Source: Rhodospirillales bacterium
GTDB taxonomy: Bacteria > Pseudomonadota > Alphaproteobacteria > Rhodospirillales > Defluviicoccaceae
DNA length: 41,167 nucleotides
NCBI GenBank assembly: GCA_025458035.1
Contig: JALOTH010000008.1
Location: 1 to 41,167 of the forward strand
Reading direction: 5' to 3'
Shown here: piece after piece, positions 9,464 to 23,429 of the stretch
Position numbering within the stretch: position 1 is the first letter of the stretch
How the letters are laid out: every line of letters starts with the position of its first letter
Position numbers and translations under genes: made by a program
Notes under the pieces: generated by a model
The model's input: the letters and a program-made list of their open reading frames with translations, nothing else
Database searches by the model: none
Told to the model about the DNA's origin: nothing

Positions 9464-10897
9464 TCAGCCGGGCAGTTCGGCTAAACCAAACTTCGAAGGC
9501 GTTGGCGGACGGCGCAGCCGCGCCGGACCGGCCAGCGGCCCGATGACCGCCAACGTCGCGAAGAGCAATGCGATCTCAATGTGATAGACAACGCTGTAAC
9601 CGACCGCGGGACCGGCCAACGCCTCGCCGAGGATGCCGGCGCTGCCGAGGCTCGAAACGGCATCGCGAAGGGCGCCAGCGATGGCGATCGACGCACCGGC
9701 GGCGGTCGCCTGCACCGCACCCCAGGCGCCAAGGGCCAATCCGCTCTGGCCCGATGCCGCCAAATCCATGGCGGCGGTCATCGTTCCCACGGCAAAAAGT
9801 CCACCGCCGAGGCCGATCACGAACGTGCCGGCGCGGAACAGCAGTCCGGATGACAGCGGTGCGGCGAAGATCACGGCGGAGAACGCGACGATGCCGATCA
9901 GCACCCCGGCGGCCGATAGGCGATAGGGATCGAGGCCGCGGCCGAGCCAGCGCGCCGCCAAGCAGAACCCGGCCAGCGCGCCCGAAGCCAGCAGTGCGGT
10001 GAGCAGTGTCGTGGCACCGACGCTGAAACCCAGGATCTGCCCGCCGTAGGGCTCCAGCAGAATATCCTGCATGCTGAAGCCGGCGGTGCCGAGGCCGACC
10101 GCGATGAGCAGGCGCCCGCTGCGTGTGCCTTGGCTCATCGTCCGCCAGGCGTCGCGCAGACCGGGACGGGGCCGGTCGTGGCGGGTCCGCTGCGGATCGC
10201 GCGCCTCCTGCTTCCACAGCGCCGCCGTGTTGAGGACCATGGTCGCTACGGCTGCGGCTTGAATCACTTGGATCAGGGCGATCGGTGAGTAGTCGGCAAG
10301 GAGCGCGCCAAACGTGAGGGAGCTTGCCACCATGCCGAGGAGGAACATCACGTACAAAAGAGCGACGACGCGCGGCCGCCGGTCCGCCGGCAGCAAGTCG
10401 GTGGCGAGAGCGAGGCCCGCGGTTTGTGTCGTATGCAGGCCGGCGCCAACCAGAAGGAACGCCAGTGCGGCCCCGATATGTCCGACCACCGCCGGCGCGT
10501 GCGTATCGCCGGACAGCACCAGCAGCGCGAATGGCATGATCGCCAGGCCGCCGAACTGCAGCACCGATCCCATCCAGATGAAGGGGCTGCGCCGCCAGCC
10601 GAGGAACGAGCGGTGGGTATCGGAGCGAAAGCCGATGAGCACGCGGAAGGGAGCGATGACCAGCGGCAGCGCCACCATCAGCCCGACCATCCAGGCCGAG
10701 GTTCCGAGCTCGACGATCATCACCCGGTTCAACGTTCCGGTCAGCAGGGCGACGGCCATACCCACGGAGACCTGGAACAAGGAGAGCCGCAGCAGCCGGG
10801 ACAGCGGCACGTCGACGGTGGCGGCATCCGCAAATGGCAGGAACTTCGGACCGAGCCCGCTCCAGGCCCCGGCGAAGCGTTCCGTCAGGCGTCGCAT
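9464..10897 (-). CDS. lhaA: LhaA, LH1 assembly factor of the PucC/BCH2 transporter-like family
   Basis: The 477-residue polytopic protein (about 12 helices) belongs to the PucC/LhaA branch of the major facilitator fold. Typical features are LRLSLFQVSVGMAVALLTGTLNRVMIVELG, FRVLIGFRSDTHRSFLGWRRSPFIWMGS and MQDILLEPYGGQILGFSVG. LhaA assists light-harvesting 1 assembly, perhaps by handling bacteriochlorophyll. The track starts at 10969, but the family start is MRRLTERFAGAWSGLGPKFLPFAD, giving ATG at 10897 and a 13-base overlap with the bchM end. A second member of the family, bch2, lies at 23426. Confidence 0.93.
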   Translation of the reverse strand: MRRLTERFAGAWSGLGPKFLPFADAATVDVPLSRLLRLSLFQVSVGMAVALLTGTLNRVMIVELGTSAWMVGLMVALPLVIAPFRVLIGFRSDTHRSFLGWRRSPFIWMGSVLQFGGLAIMPFALLVLSGDTHAPAVVGHIGAALAFLLVGAGLHTTQTAGLALATDLLPADRRPRVVALLYVMFLLGMVASSLTFGALLADYSPIALIQVIQAAAVATMVLNTAALWKQEARDPQRTRHDRPRPGLRDAWRTMSQGTRSGRLLIAVGLGTAGFSMQDILLEPYGGQILGFSVGATTLLTALLASGALAGFCLAARWLGRGLDPYRLSAAGVLIGIVAFSAVIFAAPLSSGLLFRAGTFVIGLGGGLFAVGTMTAAMDLAASGQSGLALGAWGAVQATAAGASIAIAGALRDAVSSLGSAGILGEALAGPAVGYSVVYHIEIALLFATLAVIGPLAGPARLRRPPTPSKFGLAELPG

Positions 10898-11594
10898 CGA
10901 TGCACCAGCTGGGCGGCTTGCGAAGTGTAGAAACCGTTCACGATCCGCTCCGTGCGCGCGAGCGACCATGCCTTCAGGTCAGGTTGGGCGGCAAGCGCGT
11001 CCCGCAACTGCCGTTCGGCAACGGGCTCGATCGCGGGAGCGCGGTCGGTGCGGGGAAACAGCCGGCCGATGGCGTGCATCACGGCGAGCGGCGCCGTTCG
11101 CGGCGCAAAGGTGAACAGGATGGAGCGGTCGGCACGGGCGGCCAGACCGACGAGGGCAGCGATCGCATCGTCGGGCGAGTAGTGAATCAGGGAGTCCATG
11201 GCGATGACGCGATCGAACCGGCCGAGGTCGGGGTCGAGCATATCGCCAACGGCGAACTCGACATCGCCGGCGCCGGATGACGGCGCCATCCGTTCGCGCG
11301 CCAGGCTGATCAGGGTCGGCGAGATATCGACGGCCACGACATGGGCGCCCCGGCTCGCCAACGCCATCGCCAAGGCGCCGGTGCCGCAGCCGGCGTCCAA
11401 GATGCGTTCGCCGCGAAGATCGGCCGGCAGCCAGTCCAGGAGCGTTTGCCGCATGCGGTCGCGGCCCGCCCGCACGGTGGCACGGATGCGGCCGACCGGT
11501 TGTTCCGAGGTCAGGCGGGTCCATGCCTCCACCGCCGTCTTGTCGAAATAGACGGCGATCTGCCCCCGCCGCTTTTGGTAGGTCTGGGTCTGCA

Positions 11595-11595
<1 letters not shown>
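10885..11595 (-). CDS. bchM: BchM, Mg-protoporphyrin IX O-methyltransferase
   Basis: BchM transfers a methyl group from S-adenosylmethionine to the C13 propionate of Mg-protoporphyrin IX. The 236-residue protein (MQTQTYQKRRGQIAVYFDKTAVEAWTRLT) has the SAM-binding motif I ILDAGCGTGALAMALASRGAHVVAVD. It also has the family signatures RVIAMDSLIHYSPDDAIAAL, ILFTFAPRTAPLAVMHAIGRLFPR and the end NGFYTSQAAQLVHR. The ATG at 11595 overlaps the bchL stop as TGATG; the longer track start lies inside bchL and is rejected. It follows bchH and bchL directly, matching the order of reactions. Confidence 0.97.
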
Positions 11596-16193
<4,598 letters not shown>

Positions 16194-16219
<26 letters not shown>

Positions 16220-17768
16220 CGTATAGGGTCTCAACAGTGATCACGGTGACGCCGCGAACGCGAGCAAAGCTCTCCGTGTTACGGCGAGCTTTGCCGCGGA
16301 CAAAAAACGGGATCTTGCGGAGTTCGCGCTCCGCTTCCAGGTCCCAACTCGCCGCCGGGCCTGGCGCCGGGGGCGCCGATGCGATGGATGCGGGGACCGC
16401 CGCGGCCACGTCGACCGGCTTCGCCGGAGTGCCGAGGTGGGATGGCGCGATGCCATCGCGGAACTCGAAGTCCTCCCGGAACATGGTCAGGAGGTGCTCT
16501 TCGAGGCCCATCATCAGCGGATGCACCCAGCTATCGAACAGCACGTTGGCGCCTTCAAAGCCCATCTGCGGCGAGTAGCGCGCCGGATAATCCTGAACGT
16601 GCGTCGGCGCCGAGATGACGGCACACGGGATGCCGAGCCGCTTCGCGATATGCCGCTCCATCTGTGTGCCGAGGACCAGCTCGGGCTGCAGCGCCGCGAT
16701 CGCCGCTTCGACCTCCAGGTAATTGTCGGTGATCAGCGCCTCGATGTCGTACTGACGCGCCGCGTCGCGAACCTCACGGGCAAACTCGCGGCTGTAGCTG
16801 CCGAGGCCGACGACCTCGAAGCCCAACTCCCGCGCCGCAACCCGCGCGGCGGCAACGGCATGGGTGGCGTCGCCGAAAATGAATACCCGCTTTCCCGTCA
16901 GATAGGTTGAGTCGACGGAACGCGAATACCAAGGCAGGCGCGAAGCCTGGTCGCTCAGCGCCGGTTCCGGGTCAATGCCGGTCAGCCGGGCGATTTCGTT
17001 GACGAAGTCCCGGGTGGCGCCAACGCCAAGGGGCGCGGCACTGACCAGCGGCTGCCCGAACTCGCGCTTCAGCCATTGCGCCGCCGTCGCGCCGATCTCG
17101 GGATAGAGGACAACATTGAAGTCGGCCGCACCGAGCCGCGCGAGATCGGCCGGCGTGGCGCCGAGGGGGGCGATCACGTTGACCTCAACGCCGATGCGCG
17201 CCAGCAGCTTTGCAACCTCCTCGACATCATCGCGATGGCGAAAACCGAGAGCCGTCGCCCCCAGCAGGTTGCAGCGCGGGCGCACCGCTGCCGCCGGCTC
17301 CTTAGGCTGGCCGTCACGGCCTGCGGTGCCCGCGGCAAAGGTGCGAACCAGCCTGTAGAACGTCTCCGCTGCGCCCCAGTTTTCCTTGCGCTGATAGGCC
17401 GGAAGGTCGAGGGGGATGACCGGAATCGGTAGGCCGAGGGCGCGCGCCAGCCCCCCGGGATCGTCCTGGAGCAGCGATGCGGTGCACGAGGATCCGACGA
17501 GCATCGCCTGCGGCCGGAAACGATCGAAGGCTTCGCGGACAGCGCCCTGGAACAGCTCCGCGGTGTCGCTCCCGAGATCCCGCGCCTCGAACGTCGTATA
17601 CGTCACCGGCGGGCGCTTCTGCCGCCTTTCGATCATCGTGAACAGCAGGTCCGCATAGGTATCGCCCTGCGGTGCGTGCAGAACGTAGTGGACATGCTCC
17701 ATCGCCGTGGCGACCCGCATCGCGCCGATGTGGGGGGGGCCCTCGTATGTCCACAGCGACAGCTGCAT
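16194..17768 (-). CDS. bchB: BchB, dark protochlorophyllide reductase catalytic subunit
   Basis: BchB pairs with BchN in an (NB)2 complex that binds protochlorophyllide and a 4Fe-4S cluster. The 524-residue protein starts [23 protein letters not shown]. It carries Asp36 (HAPQGDTY), the unusual aspartate cluster ligand known from Rhodobacter BchB, and the conserved cysteine near 95 ([11 protein letters not shown]). Further signatures are [29 protein letters not shown] and the C-terminal helix [25 protein letters not shown]. It starts 5 bases after the bchN stop. A run of eight cytosines on the coding strand lies early in the gene. Confidence 0.97.
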
Positions 17769-17773
17769 GGCGG

Positions 17774-19686
<1,913 letters not shown>

Positions 19687-19837
19687 GGCTTGACATCACT
19701 CGCCTGAGGGTTCCTAAATCGACCCGCGGGATATCTCCCCTTTCATGGAAAGCGCCAGGATGGAGAGATTGTTGGGCGTCTCAGGGTCGTTAGAGAACCA
19801 CAGCGCCTTGCTTCGTGGATGCTCCCAAGTGTTGGGG

Positions 19838-19866
19838 AGTGTAAGTGCCGCATTTCCGGGTGTCAA
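19838..19866 (-). promoter_or_regulatory. Sigma70-type promoter of the bchF superoperon
   Basis: On the minus strand TTGACA (19866-19861, perfect -35) is followed after exactly 17 bases by TACACT (19843-19838, 4 of 6 matches to the -10). Transcription would start near 19831, leaving a leader of about 145 bases before bchF. The -35 lies inside the first PpsR palindrome, so the bound repressor would block polymerase. Confidence 0.6.
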
Positions 19867-19878
19867 GTTAACTGAACA
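19861..19878. promoter_or_regulatory. PpsR/CrtJ palindrome 1 (TGT-N12-ACA)
   Basis: TGTCAAGTTAACTGAACA matches the PpsR/CrtJ consensus TGT-N12-ACA exactly and has a GTTAAC core. It overlaps the -35 box of the bchF promoter. The second palindrome begins 8 bp further on, the spacing at which CrtJ dimers bind cooperatively in Rhodobacter. Confidence 0.8.
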
Positions 19879-19886
19879 CACCCAAA

Positions 19887-19904
19887 CGTCAACATCGCTT
19901 GACA
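19887..19904. promoter_or_regulatory. PpsR/CrtJ palindrome 2
   Basis: CGTCAACATCGCTTGACA has the symmetric arms GTCAA and TTGAC and departs from TGT-N12-ACA at one base. It is separated from palindrome 1 by 8 bp (CACCCAAA). Its right arm is the -35 of the aerR promoter, so the tandem operator could control both directions at once. Confidence 0.75.
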
Positions 19905-19927
19905 TTGCTAGGCGGGGGGACCCTAAT
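19899..19927 (+). promoter_or_regulatory. Sigma70-type promoter of aerR-ppsR
   Basis: TTGACA (19899-19904) is followed after 17 bases by CCTAAT (19922-19927), which matches 4 of 6 bases of the -10 consensus. The -35 lies in PpsR palindrome 2, which predicts autoregulation of aerR-ppsR. The leader to the aerR ATG would be about 118 bases. Confidence 0.5.
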
Positions 19928-20051
19928 AGCGCCGCTGCCGACGGCGGGCGGTGGTGCCTATCCCTCGTCCGCGCCTTCGGTTCGCAGAAGGTGTCGCGAT
20001 GTGACGTAAGCGGGACCAATCCCGCGACATCGCAGTGCAGGGAGGGCACAC

Positions 20052-20969
20052 ATGACCGTTTTGCGACACCTCAGGTTGGAAGGGTTTCCGTGGGACACGG
20101 TCGGCAAGGTGATCGCCGATCTGCGTCCGCATGCGCGGCGCGGCGCGGCAAGCGCAGCCAACGACGCGGGTCCTTCGCCCTTGTGGCTGGGCCGTGCCGT
20201 TGAAGGAGAGGTGATTCCCCGTCTCGTTGCGGCCCATGCCGCAGCGCGAGCGGTGCCGGAGCCGCAGCGGATTATCGGCAACGCGCCGGACGACGAGGAC
20301 GTGGCCGAATTCGCGAAGGCGCTGCTGGCGGAGGATCCCGCCGCGGCCAACACCTTTGTCAGCGGGATGATTCAACGGTCCGTTTCGCTGGAGACCATCT
20401 GCCTCCAGTTGATGACGCCAACCGCCCGCCGCATTGGCGACCTATGGGTTGCCGATCTCTGTCATTTCGTCGACGTCACCGTCGCGTTGGGCAGGCTTCA
20501 GTACCTGCTGCGGGCCTTGAGCCAAACGGTTTCGTACGCCGTGACCGTGCCGGACCATGGCCGGCGCGCGTTGCTGGCCGCCGTGCCGGGTGAACAGCAC
20601 ACCTTTGGCGCGTTGATGGTGGCGGAGTTTCTGCGCCGCGCCGGTTGGGATGTGGCCGGCGACATCAGCACGACGACGAATGAGGTCGTCGCCATCGTCC
20701 GCGATGAATGGTTTTCGCTGGTGGGGCTGTCGGCAAGCTCCGAGCGGACCGTCAGCGATCTGGTGCCGGTGATCTCGGCGATCCGCCAGACCTCGCGGAA
20801 TGCGGCGGTTGTTGTCCTGGTCGGCGGTAACGTGTTCCTTGAGCATCCCGATTTCGTTGCCCTTGTCGGCGCCGATGCGACCGCCGTCGACGCGCAACAG
20901 GCGGTTCTCAAAGCGGAACGACAGATCGCGCTGCAGCCGCCACCGGTTGCCGAAATCATCGAGGTTTGA
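20052..20969 (+). CDS. aerR: AerR/PpaA, cobalamin-binding antirepressor of PpsR
   Basis: AerR/PpaA proteins bind B12 and modulate PpsR/CrtJ, adding light and cobalamin input. The 305-residue protein has an N-terminal region, a helical cap (LMTPTARRIGDLWVADLCHFVDVTVALGRLQ, with W132) and a C-terminal B12-binding fold. In that fold LLAAVPGEQHTFGALMVAEFLRRAGWDV carries the expected cobalt-ligand histidine (H183), followed by LVGLSASSERTVSDLVPVISAIR and VLVGGNVF. The ATG at 20052 has a good ribosome site (GGGAGGG). It sits 23 bp upstream of the second ppsR, the usual pairing, and diverges from bchF. Confidence 0.92.
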   Translation: MTVLRHLRLEGFPWDTVGKVIADLRPHARRGAASAANDAGPSPLWLGRAVEGEVIPRLVAAHAAARAVPEPQRIIGNAPDDEDVAEFAKALLAEDPAAANTFVSGMIQRSVSLETICLQLMTPTARRIGDLWVADLCHFVDVTVALGRLQYLLRALSQTVSYAVTVPDHGRRALLAAVPGEQHTFGALMVAEFLRRAGWDVAGDISTTTNEVVAIVRDEWFSLVGLSASSERTVSDLVPVISAIRQTSRNAAVVVLVGGNVFLEHPDFVALVGADATAVDAQQAVLKAERQIALQPPPVAEIIEV

Positions 20970-20992
20970 AACGCTTGTGACCGGTTGAGGTC

Positions 20993-22396
20993 GTGAAGCC
21001 ATTTCAGTCTCCGCAAGACATGCTGGGCGACCTCGAATGTTCGACCGTCGGGACGATCATCGCCGTCGCCGCTGACGTCGCGCTGATTGTCGATGGCGAT
21101 GGCATCGTTCGCGATCTCGCCCTCGGGCGAGACGAGATTCCCGACGAAATCTACAGCGATTGGGTCGGCCGGCACTGGGTTGAGATCGTCACCCCGGAGA
21201 GCCGGTCGAAGGTGGAAGCGCTCCGTCGCGAGGCAAGCCAGACGACGGTGACGTCGCGGCGACAACTCAATCACCGATCGCAGGAAGGCAGAGAAATTCC
21301 AGTTCTGTACGCAGCGGTCGAGATCCGGCCGGACGGCCGCATGGTCGCCGTCGGCCGCGACCTCAGCGACATGGCGATGCTTCAGCAGCGATTGGTTCAG
21401 GCGCAACAGGCGCTGGAACGGGATTATACCCGCCTTCGCCAGACGGAGATGCGCTATCGCCTGTTGTTCCGGATGACGTCGGAAGCGGTGTTGATTGTCG
21501 ACGCGGCGACATTGCGAATCACCGAGGCCAGTCCGGCGGCGCAAAGGCTGAGGACAGACGACAAGCCCCTCGTCGGGATGGAACTGGCGCAACTGTTCAG
21601 CCCGGCCAGCGCGCTGGCGGTGGACGCCCTGGTGGCGACGGTACGCACCATCGGCCATGCCGACGACGTGCGGGCCCGCCTTGCCGATGACGGCCGCGAG
21701 TTCCGCGTTTCGGCAACGCTGTTCCGCCAGGATCTCGCGTCATATGTCCTGCTGCGGTTGGCCCCGGTCGATGCGGAAGCGGTCGGCGCCGCGCGTGAGC
21801 GCTCGGAACCCAAACTTTGCCCGTACGCGGATGTCAGCGCCGACGGCCTCGCCGTGACCGACTCGCTCGGCCGGATGATCGCCGCGAACCGAGCCTTTTT
21901 CGAAATGGCCGAGCTTTCGGGCGAACGCCAGGCGATCGGCCAGTCGCTGGAACGCTGGCTGGGACGCAGCGGCGTCGACCTGCGCGTGCTGTTGACGAGC
22001 CTGCGGGAGAAGGGAGCCATCCGACTCTTTGCCACCAGCGTCCAGGGTGAGCAGGGCGGCACGACAGCGGTCGAGGTTTCCGCGTCGACGCTGGTGGAGA
22101 AGGGCGAGACGCGGTTCGTTTTTTCGATTCGCAACGTCAATCGGCGGCTCGGCCGCCCCCTCGGCGGGGGCCGCGAGGTGCCGCGTTCCGTCGAGCAGAT
22201 GAGCCAGTTGATCGGCATCGTGCCACTCAAGGAGATCGTGCGCGAATCGACGGACATCATCGAGCGTCTGTGCATTGAAGCCGCGCTCGACCTGACCAGC
22301 GACAATCGCGCGGCCGCCGCGGAGTTGCTCGGCCTCAGCCGGCAAAGCCTCTACGTCAAGCTCAGGCGTTTCGGGATCGACGACGCGGCCGTGTAG
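20993..22396 (+). CDS. ppsR: PpsR/CrtJ, redox-responsive repressor of photosynthesis genes (cysteine-containing copy)
   Basis: The 467-residue protein has the full PpsR layout: an N-terminal PAS-like domain (about 20-125), a Q-linker (LQQRLVQAQQALERDYTRLRQ), a second PAS (about 155-255) and a third PAS (about 275-385). It ends in a Fis-type helix-turn-helix (AAAELLGLSRQSLYVKLRRFG). The regulatory cysteine beside the helix-turn-helix is present as C427 (IIERLCIEAAL); C16 and C276 are the other cysteines. PpsR binds TGT-N12-ACA palindromes, two of which lie upstream of aerR and two before bchG. The start is a GTG at 20993; an ATG at 21020 (MLGDLE) is an alternative. The copy at 1-1287 lacks every cysteine. 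Confidence 0.95.
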   Translation: MKPFQSPQDMLGDLECSTVGTIIAVAADVALIVDGDGIVRDLALGRDEIPDEIYSDWVGRHWVEIVTPESRSKVEALRREASQTTVTSRRQLNHRSQEGREIPVLYAAVEIRPDGRMVAVGRDLSDMAMLQQRLVQAQQALERDYTRLRQTEMRYRLLFRMTSEAVLIVDAATLRITEASPAAQRLRTDDKPLVGMELAQLFSPASALAVDALVATVRTIGHADDVRARLADDGREFRVSATLFRQDLASYVLLRLAPVDAEAVGAARERSEPKLCPYADVSADGLAVTDSLGRMIAANRAFFEMAELSGERQAIGQSLERWLGRSGVDLRVLLTSLREKGAIRLFATSVQGEQGGTTAVEVSASTLVEKGETRFVFSIRNVNRRLGRPLGGGREVPRSVEQMSQLIGIVPLKEIVRESTDIIERLCIEAALDLTSDNRAAAAELLGLSRQSLYVKLRRFGIDDAAV

Positions 22397-22467
22397 CCGC
22401 CGGCAACGCCCACCGCACGCCATCATCGCCGCTTGCGTCGCCGGTGCCGCGCCCAGCGCCGCGCGAG

Positions 22468-22485
22468 TGTCAACTCACATTGACA
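22468..22485. promoter_or_regulatory. PpsR/CrtJ palindrome upstream of bchG
   Basis: TGTCAACTCACATTGACA matches TGT-N12-ACA exactly with symmetric TGTCAA and TTGACA arms. It overlaps the -35 of the bchG promoter. It also shows that the upstream GTG start used by the track (22467) is too early, since it lies in the operator. Confidence 0.78.
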
Positions 22486-22508
22486 ATAATGGCTGTCAAA
22501 CGTACGCT
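22480..22508 (+). promoter_or_regulatory. Sigma70-type promoter of bchG
   Basis: TTGACA (22480-22485) is followed after 17 bases by TACGCT (22503-22508), which keeps the TA...T frame of the -10. The predicted start of transcription falls at about 22515, which is the bchG ATG itself. No ribosome site precedes the ATG, so a leaderless message is likely. Confidence 0.5.
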
Positions 22509-22511
22509 GCA
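22494..22511. promoter_or_regulatory. Second, half-consensus PpsR site upstream of bchG
   Basis: A TGTCAAAC arm begins exactly 8 bp after the first palindrome, but the right arm is GCA instead of ACA. The 8-bp spacing repeats that of the bchF-aerR operator, which makes a cooperative weak site plausible. Confidence 0.5.
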
Positions 22512-22514
22512 TCC

Positions 22515-23429
22515 ATGCATGGCTCGGTCTCCCTCACGCTTCCGCGCGGCCGCCCCGCGGCTTCGGCGGTCCTGGAACTCCTGAAGCCGATCACATGGTT
22601 CGCACCGATGTGGGCGTTCGCATGCGGGGTCGTCTCCAGCGGCGTCGCGTTCACCGAGCGCTGGCCCGTTGTTGTTGCCGGCGTCGTGCTGGCCGGCCCG
22701 CTGGTTTGCGGGATGAGCCAAGCCGTCAACGACTGGTACGACCGGGACGTTGATGCGATCAACGAGCCGAACCGGCCGATCCCGTCAGGCCGCATGCCGG
22801 GACGCTGGGGTCTGGTGGTCGCCGTTGGCTGGACCCTGCTCTCGCTCGTCGTCGCCGCGTTCCTGGGTGCCTGGGTGTTCGGCGCCGCGGTCGTCGGCGT
22901 CGTTCTGGCATGGGCCTACAGCGCGCCACCGCTGCGGCTGAAGCGGAACGGCTGGTGGGGAAATGCCGCTGTCGCCCTCTGTTACGAGGGGTTGCCCTGG
23001 TTCACCGGTGCCGCGCTGATGGTGGCGGCCTTTCCCGACTGGCGCATTGTCCTGATCGCCGCGCTCTATAGCTTCGGCGCCCACGGCATCATGACGCTGA
23101 ATGATTTCAAGTCGGTGGCTGGCGATGAGCGGCTCAATATCCGGTCCTTGCCGGTCATCCTCGGCGTGTCGCCGGCGGCGCGGCTGGCCTGTGCGGTGAT
23201 GGCGGTGCCGCAGGTCGTCGTTGTCGCCCTTCTTTTCGCCTGGGATCAGCCGCTGGCCGCCGCAATCGTGTCGTTGCTGCTGCTTGCGCAAGCGACGCTG
23301 ATGGTGCGGTTGCTGGGAAGTCCGCGGGAGCGCGCTCCCTGGTATAACGCCACCGGCACGACCCTCTATGTCGCCGGCATGCTGGTCAGCGCCTTCGCCT
23401 TGCGGGCCGTTTCCGGAGGGGCGTCATGA
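22515..23429 (+). CDS. bchG: BchG, bacteriochlorophyll a synthase
   Basis: BchG esterifies bacteriochlorophyllide a with geranylgeranyl diphosphate, the last step before BchP reduction. The 304-residue membrane protein belongs to the UbiA superfamily. It has LELLKPITWFAPMWAFACGVVSSG, the Asp-rich motif NDWYDRDVDAINEPNRPIPSGR, the second loop SFGAHGIMTLNDFKSVAGDERLNIRSLPVILG, and about eight membrane segments. The track start at 22467 lies in the PpsR operator; the ATG at 22515 (MHGSVSLTLPRG) is chosen. It has no ribosome site. The stop overlaps the bch2 start (ATGA). Confidence 0.96.
   Translation: MHGSVSLTLPRGRPAASAVLELLKPITWFAPMWAFACGVVSSGVAFTERWPVVVAGVVLAGPLVCGMSQAVNDWYDRDVDAINEPNRPIPSGRMPGRWGLVVAVGWTLLSLVVAAFLGAWVFGAAVVGVVLAWAYSAPPLRLKRNGWWGNAAVALCYEGLPWFTGAALMVAAFPDWRIVLIAALYSFGAHGIMTLNDFKSVAGDERLNIRSLPVILGVSPAARLACAVMAVPQVVVVALLFAWDQPLAAAIVSLLLLAQATLMVRLLGSPRERAPWYNATGTTLYVAGMLVSAFALRAVSGGAS

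Larger units (their letters stand above)
19687..20051. other. Divergent control region between bchF and aerR
   Basis: This 365-bp non-coding stretch separates the minus-strand bch/puh superoperon from the plus-strand aerR-ppsR pair. It is less GC-rich than its surroundings. It holds two PpsR palindromes, a promoter for each direction and an imperfect hairpin (CTCCCAA-gtg-TTGGGGAG, 19822-19839) in the bchF leader. The aerR start has a good ribosome site (GGGAGGG). ORFs listed here by the track look like shadows. Confidence 0.85.

Noticed and set aside
19714-20049. 111-residue minus-strand ORF in the bchF-aerR gap
   Set aside because: It spans both palindromes and promoters, has no ribosome site and no recognisable features. 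The region is better explained as regulatory DNA.
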